NCBI RefSeq assembly: GCF_036785885.1
Contig: NC_092323.1
Coordinates: 10,238,501 to 10,302,500, forward strand
DNA: 64,000 bases
From: Coffea arabica
Taxonomy: Eukaryota; Streptophyta; Magnoliopsida; Gentianales; Rubiaceae
Direction of reading: 5' to 3'
Shown here: positions 24,294-36,169 of the stretch, in pieces
Position numbering within the stretch: position 1 is the stretch's first letter
How the letters are laid out: the number at the start of each line of letters is the position of its first letter
Position numbers and translations under genes: made by a program
Notes under the pieces: model-generated
Told to the model about the DNA's origin: nothing
The model's input: only the letters and a program-made list of their open reading frames with translations
Databases searched by the model: none

Positions 24294-25650
24294 TAAGTTT
24301 GTAGAAAGTCAATTAGGTCTGTGTTTTTTTTATTGGTTGCTTGTTCATTTATTGCATTATCTATAGGAAAACAAAGACGTGGAGCCAAGAGCAACTTAAG
24401 AGCCTTTTAATATGGCGCCAAATGGAGGCCGTCGTACGTAAAAGTAACTGTTTCGGACGTCTGAGCTGCTTATTCTTTTTTATCTCAGTGTTAAAATCAT
24501 TCCCTTGCAAGCAACAACTTAGTCGGATGACAGCAAAATTGTCAATTCAGGCAGGTCAATGACAGCGACAGCCTAACGTACTCCGTTAATTGACGGCATT
24601 ATCACTATCCGGGGGATGTGGGAGAGCAAATCAGGTGTTTTTCAACACACCACAGGTCTACAACTGCTCTTGAACTTCTACCAATTGGGAGCAAATCATG
24701 GCTGACAATTTGGGATCAATTTTTTTTACAGGTTTGACTTTTCTTTTATCATTAGCAGTCTAACTAATCCATTTGCACTTGTCCACTAACCTGATAATTT
24801 ATGAATTGTTTTTCCATGTTCTAATTTGATCAACAAAATATTGTTAATTTTATGACTCGACACTCAACATTTTAGTTTAAAATCAATCGCGGTTAATTAT
24901 CTAACCCCTGCATGCAAATGTGCATCCCATTTCAAATGGGATTGCTTTATAGATCTAATGCATTTTTGCATCTAGTCGTCTACTTTTTGAGTCCTCCCAT
25001 TGCAGCTTAATAAATTTTTCCTTTTTTTTTGACAATTTAATGATAAAGTCCGTGATTCAGTATAATAAAACTCTGTTCAAAAGTGGAGTCTAAAATACAA
25101 GCATGTTCGTTTGTTTTTAAAACGACAAAAACAAGCAAAGGATCACAACTTGAAATTAATCCAATTTTTTATGATTTGTCAAAGACAATTATAATTAGGC
25201 TTGTGATCTCAACTATTTTCTCAATTTCACAAAGTATATAAGATGCAAACGAATAAGAATTTAACATTAACTTTTTATACACTGACAATATATATATTTT
25301 TATCATTAGATGCACGACACATAATCTGAATTTGAATTTGAAATCCAAATTTTGCATATGTATCGTGCATCCAACCGTAATAATGTATACATTGTCAGTT
25401 TATATAAGAATTATTCTAAAATTTACCCCACCAACCTTTTAGAAACATATATGATATCAAGTTCAATTAAAACGATATGTTGAATTAAGATAATCTTTTC
25501 TGATCTTTGTCTTCTCCTATCTCTTTATGACCCATATTTGCAATGGAAGAGAATGTTGACATAAGAATGAGTGACCAGGCTGTGGACAAGCATATCTTTG
25601 GTTGAAATATTTACCAAAATTCGTGTTCCATAATTGACTTTTAACAATTT
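24294..25650. other. Intergenic, no gene recognised
   Basis: Single-copy looking AT-rich DNA. A diverged inverted pair is visible: the stretch near 25250-25370 (ACTTTTTATACACTGACAAT ... AAATTTTGCATATG) is partly mirrored at 25375-25420 (TGTATACATTGTCAGTTTAT). It may be a small degraded element. No open frame is convincing. Confidence 0.4.
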
Positions 25651-25824
25651 AGTCCATTTGGATCGATGATTATGTGGAAAATTATTTTTTGAGATAACAT
25701 CGTAACACTTCTTGAGATATGATGCATGTGAAAATAAAAAAAAAGTTTAAAAAAGTAATTGGGAAAAAAACATATTTAGGATGCAATAATTTTTTTTTGG
25801 AAAAAATGTCAATCCAAACACACT
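25651..25824. mobile_element. Tourist-like MITE copy (diverged)
   Basis: Left end AGTCCATTTGGAT is inversely matched by the right end AATCCAAACACACT. The interior holds ATGATGCATGTGAAAATAAA, similar to the shared MITE core. It lies a few hundred bases upstream of the leader of the TRM-type gene. Confidence 0.55.
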
Positions 25825-26059
25825 AATAACGTGATACATGGCAACCGGGTCGATGCTACACCAAGTCAAAAAAGGCCGAAGACAACATAACGAAGCTGTC
25901 AAATTGAAGCCCGCAATTTTTTCAACATACTTATGGTGGTCCATTTACGTACCTGATCTCTATCCTAACAACTTAAAAGAGCAAAAAAAGAAAAAAAAAA
26001 GGAAATACAAAAAACAAAACAGACCAGAAAACAGAAAAACAAGAAAGAGAGAGAAGACC

Positions 26060-27470
26060 TTTTTGATCGTGTGCAGGCGAGCGAGTGATTATTCCCGCAA
26101 TGGACTCTCATGCTAAAAGGCGAACTTTTTTCACTCAATGGTTGTTATTATACTTATCAGTATTTGTATTATTTGTTTTTTCTTTCACTCACTCTCCTTT
26201 TCTCTTTCTTCTCATTCCACAGTACACACTTTTCATGCATTTCTCCTCTGTCAAATACAGAACTCTCTCTCTTCTCTTTCTTTGCTTCTCTATCCAAATT
26301 CAAAGTCTTAACTAATCTTACAACTGTTATGGCTGAAATTTGACTCCTTTTACAAGAATCCCTGAAAGTTTTGATTCTGCCCGAGCATTAAGCTTCTGCT
26401 GATTTATTAAGTAAGTCCCAGATTGTGCTTAATCATCATTGTACCATCCCAGATTCTCAAAAGATTAAATTTTGCTGTTGATGGTATGAATTCGAGTGTC
26501 TTATAGGAGATTTCGTCTGGGCTTATCTTTGAATTTGTTATGAGCCTGCTGCTTTCGTGTTTCTTGATCGTTGTTAAAAGTTTATTTTCACTTTTGTGGG
26601 ATTTGTGTGATGGGTTGGTATTCATGTTTTCTTTTGTTGGAAGTTGAAAAATTGATCATTCCACTGAAGTTAGGAATGATGCTTGTATAAGTAAAATTTT
26701 GCGTGGTCGTTGTGCTTGGATTTCTGTTTCTAGTGTACTAGTTTTAGAGTTGTTCATTTCTATAATGGCATGAACTTTTTGTAGTCGGTAAATCATGTGC
26801 ACTACAGCATTTGCTGGATCAGTCAAATTTTCTACTTTTACCTGCAATAACGTCACTTTATTAGCTTGGAAACGTATAAGATATAGGAAAAAGAATAGAA
26901 TTTTGGATCACTACATACTGTTGGGAATTCTCAGGTTTTCACCCATGATACAATTAACTGCAATTTTCAGGTTGGTAGATTATTTCTTTGTGGTGCATAG
27001 TTCATGTATTTAACTAATTATTATTCATCAAGTGTTTAACTTTTATACTTGAGTCCGTGAACCGCATGCCAAAATCTGAAGAGGAACTTTAACCTGAACT
27101 TGGAAGTTGCTTTTGAGGATAAAAGTAAAGAAAATACTGTGTGGCTATTTGTAATACAAAATGTCATTTATACTTGGCGCTTTTCAACTTTGTTATATTA
27201 AAATGGAAAATGAAATCGCCTAGCTTCTAAAGAAAAATGATATATCAGGCAAAATGATTTTGTTTTCCAATGTTAATCTACTCAATCTCATTGATTTGCA
27301 GGTTTTTTTTTAACCAATTTTGAGGGGTGCTTTCTGTTTGATGACATCTGGTAGCTTTTCGTTTTATGCAATGATACTGAGATGCCTTCCTAGGAAAATT
27401 GGAGTTTCTGGGCTGTCCCACAGCCTGAATGGGAAGTTTATTCCACGTCATTGACTATAATCAAGGCAAC
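26060..27470 (+). promoter_or_regulatory. Leader of the TRM-type gene with a probable 5'UTR intron
   Basis: From about 26060 the sequence becomes CT-rich (CACTCACTCTCCTTTTCTC, CTCTCTCTTCTCTTTCTTTG), as plant leaders are. A consensus donor GTAAGT begins at 26411 and a good acceptor TTGATTTGCAG ends at 27301, so a leader exon, an intron of about 890 bases and a second leader exon (27302-27470) are likely. Small open frames at 26085-26343 fall in the leader and are not supported as genes. Confidence 0.5.
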
Positions 27471-30400
27471 ATGGCTAAGAAAGTTGTTACACAAAAAAGA
27501 CAGGTTGATGGTGAGTATATTATACGAAGTATAGATGGCAGATGGTGTGCTAGAACTAGCTATAATTCTATAGCTTATGTTGGCTCCACTTAATTGAATT
27601 TTTATTGTTTCAACTGAAAATTACTGTCTCTTTTTGGGCTTTTTTTCAACTCACTAAGGTGATTGGTTTTGGACTCCTTGGGTTTACTGCTGTGCTGTAA
27701 GCTCTTGCTTTACCACGTTTGGTTCAAGGCCGTGCATTCTGTTGTTTAAGAATTTGCTAATTCAGTTGGATGCCTTAGAAAAATCAAGTGGCCACTTCTA
27801 ATTTATTTGAAAGTAAACACATTTTACATATTGTTTCCTCACGAGATTTATATTGCTTTTGTAAACTCGTCCGCAGGTTTAGAGGCACCTCGAAACAGCT
27901 TGGAGCTGCCAGTAGAAACTTCCCAGAGCTTTCATGGTGAAGACAATAGAATGGTACAACTTAATCACACTTATTGCATTTAAAGATTTCTCTATTCCCA
28001 TTTTCTTGTTAATCGTTTCCCGCTAAAGAACTTTCAGGTACAAAGATGTTGTAGTCAATTGATATGAGCAGTGTAAAGCAGAAAATGTAAAGGTCAAGTT
28101 GGAACATTAAGGTCTGGAGTAATCATAAGAATAGTGTTTAGGAGAGGCAGAAGAGGTGATTAAGGGTGCAGTCAATATTCAACTTTCTCTGTTAGATCCT
28201 TCTTAACCTTAGCATGTAACTAAAAGATGTACCTGTATCTCCACAATACATGTGGATGCGGTCATGTATGTATGAAAAGCAATGTGTATGGATTGTATCT
28301 TACTATGTTCTGCAAATCTGAATCCACTATTCTTAGTGTATCTCAAATTATGAGAGACTTAAGGCTTTTAGACTTTTTGATAGGCTTGTTATCTCCCAAT
28401 TTTGGACTTTCCACTCTTTTTGGGGTAGGTACCTGGAGTTTTCGCTTATATAGTGTTGTTGGTGGTCTTTCTTATAACATGGAAACAAGCTAATTAACTG
28501 TCTTTTCTGAAGAGCTAGGGTAAGAGGGATGGAATGAGAGTTGACAGATATTTGTCACATTTCTTTTGGCTTTTCAGTTGAGAGTTAGCATATATTTATC
28601 GGATTGACTTTTATTTTCTTGCTTCTTTTTTCACGTTAATCGTTTTGATCATATTTTACTGTCTATCAGAAGTAATACCAATATTTACTGGTAAGGCTTA
28701 TTTTTTTACAGATCCACTTAACTTTTATTACTTCATGATATTAGTTGCATCTTTGCAACCAGATTTATGTCAAGTTTCAGATTTTCACTTCTAAAACATC
28801 CTTCAAGCTTAAAAGGGCATATATATAATGTTTATCTGGAATCTGGTGTATCACAATTTATGTTGTGCAATTTCACTCAAGGTTTCGTATTTGTTGCAGT
28901 TTGAATATGATGTGCCATACAACTGGCCTGAGAACCATTTTTCAACTGAGGCTCCAATGAAAAAGCTGATCAGTGAAGAAATATACAGAAAACAGAACAC
29001 CAAACATAATGCACCGAGTGTAATAGCCCGTTTAATGGGAGTAGATATGTTACCATCAGAAACAAAACCAGTTGCACAGAAAGTTGAGAAAAAGAATGAA
29101 CTGCATGCACAAAACTTCTGTCAAGAGAACCTTTTGAAGAATGCCTCAATTGGTCATGTTCCTTGTGCATCAAAGTCTTCCAGACACAAGAAGTTCAATT
29201 CTTTTGACAGTATTGAAGGAATGAATCCCGATCGATGGAATGACAATGCAATTTTGGATAAACCCAGACCTCGTGAACATCCTCAAGAGGAGGAACTACA
29301 GAAGTTTAAAAAAGAATTTGAAGCATGGCAATTGGCAAGGATGAAGGAATGTTCTAAGGTCATCGAACTTGATTGTACTCCAAGCCAGTGGATTGCTCAG
29401 GAGAACCTCAATAAGGAAAAGATGGTTCTTTATGCAAATTCAGTTAGAAAGATGGAAAGTGAAAAGCCCATTGAACTGAATGAGGGTAGAATGGCAGCAA
29501 CTGAAAGAGATTATTTACATAACAAAAAAATGAAGTCTTTTACAGCTGGGCAACTGGAGTCAGTTAATGCAAGGAAAAGAACACCTAGTGTGGATTTTAA
29601 GCTGCCTCCTCTAGTGAATTCTGGTGAGGAATTTGATGCTGCCTCTGGACCCTCAAAAATTGTGATTCTGAGGCCTGGTCCTGATACAATGGGCAATTGT
29701 GAAGAGTCTTGGGCAAGTTCTCCATGTATTTCAGAAGAGCGGGGTAGTATAGAAGATTTTCTTGAGGAGGTCAAGGAAAGGCTGAAATCTGAGCTGCAAG
29801 GTAGAAATTCTAAAAGAAGCACAAGTGTCAGAGGAGGGGGAATCGAAACACCATATAGCGAAAAGCCATCAGATCCTAAACAGATAGCTCAACGTATAGC
29901 AAAACAGGTCAGAGAAAGTGTTACTAGGGACCTTGGAATGAACTTATTTCGCTCAGAATCTACAAGGTCTTATAGAAGTGAAATTCAGTTCAATGGAATG
30001 GGTTCTCCTGAGTTCATTAGCAGAGATACAAGAAGATTCTTGGCAGAAAGGTTGAGAAATGTTCTGAAGGAAGAAATTCATCAAGGTGTACCTGTTGTTG
30101 CTCAAGGAAGCACAAGATCATCAATGTTGAGTAGTGGAAGGAGAAGAACAGAAGAATCAAGAAAAGTCTTGAGTGGAAAAAATAAATTGAGGTATTGGGA
30201 TGGCTTGAAAGATGAATCAGATTTTCAAAGCAGATCTTTCAGACGGGAGCCCAATGACAATACAGAGATTCATGAGGAATTATCTCCAAGGAACCTCATT
30301 AGATCTTTGTCTGCCCCAGTATCGGGAACATCATTTGGGAAGCTGCTCCTTGAGGACCGGCATATGATGACTGGGGCTCAGATCAGAAGAAAGCATGAAG

Positions 30401-31872
30401 CATTCGAAAAGGTGACATTGAATGTGAAAAAGAGAAAAAAGGAAAAGTTCAATCTCCGAGAAAAAGTTACTAGTCTCAAATACAGTTTTACACTTAAAGG
30501 TAGGCTCTTTGGTAGAAAGATCCAATCCTTAGAGGATCAACAGGATAATAAACCGGATTGTGTGAAAGATTTCTTGAGGCGGCCAAGCATGATGATGAGC
30601 TTTTATGATAGACATGTAAGGATCTTTCTGATTCTTCTTTCAATTTTTCCTTCCAAATGAAAAATGTTTCCAATAAAAAGGTTTCTTGTGAACAAACCCA
30701 TTGAGGGTGAGTTGTGACTTAACGTTAATAGTGTCTTATGAATCTAGGAAAATCCTACCGAGGTGCCTCCAAGTCCTGCATCTGTGTGCAGCAGTGTTCA
30801 TGAAGAGTACTGGAGGCCAGCAGAGTATTTTAGCTCAACATCAGTATCAGATGTAGCATCGGTAGAGGATAGCATGATGCCAAACGTTTTCAGAGAGATC
30901 AGATCGAACTTAAAAGGTAAGTGTAGACAATTGAAGAGACAATTGCTTCAATTGTCTTCAACGATCTCTAAATGCTATTAGGACATTACTATTAGTTTGT
31001 AGATCAAGTAGTTGCATTTGCTTGGTCTCTTGAAGCAAACTGACTCTCTGTAGTGAAAGATACAGCACTTGGATAGTTTTCTCGTATATTACTTGTGATT
31101 TGCAAAGTATGCCTGAAATACAAGGTTGCATGGAGTTTAAAACAATAATTAACAGCACAATTCTTTTCAGATGCTAACAGTATTTTGGTTCATTGATAAC
31201 ACAGAGCTAAGGAGGCAATTGAATGAACTCGAAACTGATGGTTCCAAGGATGCTATCATTGATGAGCAGCCAATGGAAACTGATATCATTGAGATTGAAG
31301 ACCCAATGGAAGCATATATTAGAGATTTGCTTCTGTTTTCCGGTTTGTATGATGGTTCATGTGATAAAGCGTTAGCAAAATGGGACCTACTTGGAAGGCC
31401 TATCACCAATCAGGTATTTGAAGAAGTGGAAGAATCTTACAAACATAGGAATAAGGATGATGAAGGGTCCATTAAGGATCAAGGTGAGAAGTCAAATCAT
31501 AAAATACTGTATGATTTGTTGAATGAAGCACTTCCAAATGTACTTGGACCACCTGTGTCAATGTCTAAATTCATGAGAAAGGCCAGTCATCCTGCCGTGC
31601 GGCCATTACGTGGAAGGAAGTTATCGAATCAAGTGTGGCAAATTATCAGTGGTTATGTACATCCCCCACCAGACAAATCTTTTTATTCTCTTGATATGAT
31701 GGTTGCTCGAGATCTGCAGTCCTCTCCATGGTCTAGATTGATGGATGATGATGTCAACGCTCTAGGAAAGGATACGGAATCTCAGATTTTTGGAGATCTA
31801 GTTGATGAAATGGTCAAGGATTTACAGTCCAATTTTATGGAAGAAAAATCCTGTGCATGTGGAGCCTTGTGA
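27471..31872 (+). CDS. TRM (TON1-recruiting motif) superfamily / DUF4378 protein
   Basis: Five coding exons, 27471-27510, 27877-27953, 28900-30615, 30748-30916 and 31205-31872, in consistent phase give 889 aa. The N-terminus MAKKVVTQKRQVDG is reached by splicing; the open frame starting at 28828 only reads into exon 3 from the intron. Residues about 76-90 contain the family motif IARLMGVDMLPSE (DUF3741/M3-type). A long, basic, Ser-rich disordered middle region follows. The last exon carries the DUF4378 region (motifs around YIRDLLLFSGLYDG, ILYDLLNEAL, RPLRGRKLSNQVW and FGDLVDEMVKDL). TRM proteins associate with TON1 and the microtubule cortex and influence division plane and cell shape. I did not assign a numbered TRM orthologue. 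The gene looks complete. Confidence 0.85.
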
Positions 31873-33876
31873 ATTCTTCTTACCAAAGCAATGCAGCTGC
31901 TCTAAAACTGAGACTTGACTACTCGAGTAACATGCCAATTTCTTGGTATGCCTAATTGAGCTGACAAAAATGAATTCTTTCACTACCCGAAAGCACTTAA
32001 TATAGACATAGTTGAATGTTTACGGTAGTATTATTTGTGGATGCTTTTTGTTGTTTGTATAGGACTTAGGTCTGTCTGGGGTTGTGATGTAAATTGGTTG
32101 GTGTATAGGAATATATTTTTTGGTCACTCAGTGTTATTTATTCGTTTGAATGAGTTCATCAATTGTCAAATACAAAGTTTGGTTGTTTTAGAAGCCAATA
32201 CAGCAACAGCTTAGCCCAGCAAACGAATCCACTGGCAAGAATTCAAGGAAGTCCATCTTGAGAGTACGCGTTCATTTCTGTAAATGTTGCTGACCTTTGG
32301 GACAAAATCTATCTCACACACATGCAAACCAAGAAAATAGAAAGCCTTATGATTTCCTAGCCCGGGAAGTCTTTGTAATAAAGTAGTCGAGGCAGAAAAC
32401 TTAATCCCACTCAAAAACACTTTTCCGACAAAAGGGAACACTAAAATCTCATGCATGCTGAAAAAAATTTAGTAAGAAAAGGTAACACGGAAAAAGCAAT
32501 TCACCATGACTACAAAAAGTCTTAAGGTGGATGTCCTTATAGGATCCCCACTACTTCCAAGATATACAAGAAAATTCAGGGTTATTTAGTACATTAGTTG
32601 TGACTTGGGGTTGGGGATCCAATATTAAGCTCCCATGCGAACATCAAAGAATTTCATGTTCTTCCCATATTAGATGGGCAAACAGCTTTCGCTTATGGGC
32701 TTGTTTGGTAAACCAATTTATCCTGTTTGGGCGGTGTTGAAGAAGAGTAATAACTTTGGCCTTGTTTGGCAACTGTTACAAGTTTTTTAATAACTTTAAT
32801 TACAGTAAGCTCAATAAATTTCTTAAAGTTTTTTTAAATTATACACTTCAAAATATTCAAAAATTTACACACTTCAAAAATTTTTTCTATAATTTCTACA
32901 GTAAGTTACGGTAAAGTTTTAGACAAACATTCAAAAAATCCACTTGCCAGACGGGTTTGTCGCAAAGCGTGTACGCTGTACAGTAGCAAACTACTCCACA
33001 TTTTTCCAATCACATTTGCAGCTTTGAACCTTGTTGCTTGATCCTGTAAATCCTAGCATCTCATCATATTTCCAGTTCCTTTTGGACATGACTTGCATCA
33101 GGGATATTTTGAATATGGTTAAATTATCTGTCATCAGCAACAAATTTTAGAAAATCCTTTTTATTTGGGGGGAGGTTAAGATTAGTAAGTAACATTGCTA
33201 AAAATTCTTTTAAGAATCTATTCGTGTTAGTGATAACAACCACTACTACTAAAATTGAGCATAAAAGACAGTACGAAATTGTGGCATATTTTGACTTCAA
33301 TTCCGGCAAGTAACTCTTTAACATATTAGGAATCCAATGTATCCGCATGCATGGTTCATCACTATCCCAAACTGATGGCGAAAAAGCATTTACCTGATTA
33401 CTCTCATAATGCACCTGATTAGACACTAATTAATAATTATGTCCTAACACTAATTATTCCTACTTTTTGGCTGCAAATTTTTTTTTTTTTTTTTGGTTGG
33501 AGAAATGCATTGTAGTAGGTCTCATTTCCCCACTAGCATTTCTATTAGCTTTCTCTAAATGGAATCATCAAATCTTTTCAAGCCTTTATAATTATCGGGA
33601 ATCACTCAAGTTTATTTGGTTTGGCGAAAATATTAACAGTTCATAAACTTCGAACATTTAAACAAAGCAATCGACCGTTCAATACATAATGATACAGGTT
33701 TTTAGAGGGACAGATATTAAAAAGAAAAACAAAATTTGCAGTCAACATCCTTAACAAATCGTGAACAACAACCTATTATTGATGCACTCGGTGTTTTTGT
33801 TCTTAACTACAATTTGGTAAAACTAAGCTTTCGTGTCTTTATTACTCCTTCTAATTAATTTGTAGGAACTACAAAT
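31873..33876. other. Intergenic, 3' end of TRM-type gene and spacer
   Basis: The first 250 bases should be the 3' untranslated region. The rest is AT-rich spacer holding one MITE-like element (32757-32963). The minus-strand frames at 32211-32456 and 33124-33426 have no family features. Confidence 0.45.
32757..32963. mobile_element. MITE-like element with GGCCTTGTTTGGCAA end
   Basis: Left end GGCCTTGTTTGGCAA is imperfectly mirrored by the right end TTGCCAGACGGGTTT. The interior is AT-rich with internal short inverted units (ACACTTCAAAAT, repeated). A target duplication is not clear. It is probably another Tourist-like element. Confidence 0.5.
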
Positions 33877-33886
33877 GTAAACAATT

Positions 33887-33990
33887 TAGTGGAAGAATGG
33901 GTTAGATTGCACGGAAAGCGAGAGTGTAAATAAGAGGTCACTGATTCGAGATCTCCCATTTATACTATACAAAAAAATAATGAAAAAAGA
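33887..33990 (+). mobile_element. Short SINE-like element with 10-bp target duplication
   Basis: GTAAACAATT occurs at 33877-33886 and 33991-34000, bracketing 104 bases. The interior has a B-box-like GATTCGAGATCTCC, preceded by a possible A box (GGGTTAGATTGCACGG), and ends in an A-rich tail. This is the layout of a tRNA-derived SINE, although small and diverged. Confidence 0.5.
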
Positions 33991-34000
33991 GTAAACAATT

Positions 34001-34853
34001 AACTAAATAATTTAGTGACAGGACAGGAATATTTCGGTGGGCATTTGTCTGGCCATCTGCTGCGCCGCCGCTGCGGCTGCGGTGCACATGCCATGTCGGT
34101 GAGTCTCCGGTTGTCCTCAGCTGAGAAATCTTAGAACCGGACAAAGACGTGTGCGGAACTCAACCTAGTATTGCATTAATCCAAATTGTCACCAACCAAC
34201 CCCATAAAAAATTTAAAATTAAAAAAAAAAAATGGAAGGAGAAGGAGAAAGGAAATGAGGAATTGTCACGAGACAAGATTGGGGTGATGTACATATGATT
34301 TAGGAATTCTAGGTGAAAGGTTGGATCTATCTACAGTTTGGGTCATTCTTAATCATTTTTTCTTTGGAAAATTTGGCATTATATTCCAAAGTCCATGGAT
34401 TTCGTTACACTTTGAAGATGCCGAATTTACCAGGTAAGATGCATGTGAGGATGCACGTTAGTGTCAAATGAAAGGAAGTTTCGCGTTAAATTTAATCATG
34501 ATTTATTCCCATGAATGTTTTGTACCAAAAAGTCTCTTCTTCCCACGCAAACCTCACTCCTATTTATGGATTTTGATCTTCTAAAATATTAAGCAAACAC
34601 GCAATATAATAAATTTATGAACTCGATAGCCATATTATATTAGAAGGCAAGTACAATTAACCCAACAACTCAAATGTAAGACATGCATGTGTTTTTTTCT
34701 TTTTCTTTTTCTTTTCCCCCTAAAATTTTGAAAGCTTTTAAAAATCTCCTTTACGTATTAAAAAACTTTTTTCACCCTCCATAAAGATCTTACGTCAACT
34801 TCTATTTTGGCGCTAAAGTTGTGCATGTGCGTAAAGATTATCCTCTCAGAGTA
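34001..34853. other. Intergenic, with a short GC-rich patch
   Basis: Mostly AT-rich spacer. At about 34052-34095 there is a GC-rich, partly self-complementary patch (CTGCGCCGCCGCTGCGGCTG), unusual against its background. No coding frame or RNA gene was recognised around it. Confidence 0.35.
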
Positions 34854-34991
34854 GCCTTGTTTGGAAAGTAATTTTTCTTTGTTACGTTCTCTGTGAATAT
34901 ATTTTTTAATCACCTTTTTATCTTATGTATATCAAATCACTATAGTAATTTTTTTAGAAAAAATTCAGAAAAATGCAATCCAAACATCACC
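34854..34991. mobile_element. Tourist-like MITE copy
   Basis: Left end GCCTTGTTTGGAAAG, right end GCAATCCAAACATCACC. The shared core TATCTTATGTATATCAAATC followed by ACTATAGTAATTTTTTTAG matches the copy at 24190-24293. The flanking bases do not give a clean TWA duplication. Confidence 0.65.
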
Positions 34992-35220
34992 TTAAATTTT
35001 ATGGTTTGATCCCTGCATAGAGCAACCGGCCATGAACTACTATTTAGTTTGTGAAGTTACTAAATTCTCATTTTTCGAGTCATAATGTTTGAGTTAATTT
35101 TTCGGTGTGTACGACTAGCTCACTTTCTCAACTCTATTGTAATTAAAGATACATGAATCTAACAATTTAAGCAAGAAAATTAAAGAATATCTTATATAAA
35201 ACTCATCAACTGAGTTCTTC

Positions 35221-35370
35221 ACCTGTTTGGATTGCAATTTTCTAAAATTTTTGTAGAAAATGTATTGTAGCAGTTTGATACATATGAGGTAAAAGAAAAT
35301 GATTGAAAAATGTATTCACGAAATGCGTAAAATTTTTTTTTTGATGAAAATCTCTTTCTAAACAAGGTCC
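35221..35370. mobile_element. Tourist-like MITE copy
   Basis: Left end ACCTGTTTGGATTGC, right end TCTAAACAAGGT. The core GTAGCAGTTTGATACATATG and TATTCACGAAATGCGTAA matches the copy at 20785-20928 in the same orientation. No coding content. Confidence 0.65.
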
Positions 35371-35981
35371 TTCCCAGAATTACGGTCACATCAAGAGACC
35401 TTAAAAATTCAAGGTTGATGAAAGATCAGCGTTGAACTAACTTCGTTGTAGTACAGTATAGCAGGCAAGTTGAACGTTGATGGCTGCTTCCATTGCAGCC
35501 CCAAATCCACACCAGTGTTGACTGGATTGAATTCGTGAGAAAGGGAAGAAAAATGAAAAAAAGTGGGGACAAACGGAGAATTATAAACGTAGAAGAAGCC
35601 TGCCTCTTAATTTGTCGCCATAACGGGCGATAGATGCGCTCCTGCCTTTTGATACTGTGATGGCAACGCTATGGTCGTAAAAAACACTCGTCAACACAGC
35701 CCAACACTGAATGAATGAATACTCCCGGTCTCCTACTCCATTCCGACCAAACATTCATTTTCTTCATTCATCGTCTCGTGCAGAATAGTTTAGTCTAGCT
35801 AGAAGGTTTTCTAAGGGCTATTTTTGTTTTAGGATAATTAGAACGGCACACACGCTATAATTTTGAGAGTTATAAATAATTTCAGCGATTAATTTATTCT
35901 TCTCAAATCTATAACTATCTTCTTTTTTTTTTATCAACAATTGTCAAGCTCAGGAATTGAATTCTCATTTTCTTAGCGTCT
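35371..35981. other. Intergenic, no gene recognised
   Basis: Spacer between the MITE copy at 35221-35370 and the SINE at 35998. Nothing recognisable apart from AT-rich sequence. Confidence 0.35.
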
Positions 35982-35997
35982 TACATGCATGTTAATG

Positions 35998-36153
35998 TCA
36001 TGTTAGGAGTAGTTTGATTTTCACGTAGAGTTCTCACTCCACAGTCTCTAATTCGAGTTTCAATTGTTATTGTTCTGGGTATCGGTCAGACCTACTCTGC
36101 CCGGCACTGTGAGATTAGTCGAGTGTAGATCCGGATATCCAGAAAAAAAAAAA
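35998..36153 (+). mobile_element. SINE with a perfect 16-bp target duplication
   Basis: TACATGCATGTTAATG occurs at 35982-35997 and again at 36154-36169, flanking a 156-base insert that ends in an 11-A tail. The insert has a B-box-like core (TAATTCGAGTTTC) about 50-60 bases from its start, with a weaker A-box-like segment (GTTAGGAGTAG) ahead of it. Long target duplication, terminal A tract and pol III-like head together identify a tRNA-derived SINE inserted by target-primed reverse transcription. The perfect duplication suggests recent insertion. Confidence 0.8.
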
Positions 36154-36169
36154 TACATGCATGTTAATG

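Noticed and set aside
28227..28493. 88-aa open frame in + strand before the large TRM-type exon
   Set aside because: It lies in the intron between 27953 and 28900, shows no domain, and the splice phases skip it.
28828..28899. Start codon at 28828 as N-terminus of the TRM-type protein
   Set aside because: The bases before 28900 are intron ending in TTGTTGCAG. Upstream exons 27471-27510 and 27877-27953 splice in frame and give a better N-terminus.
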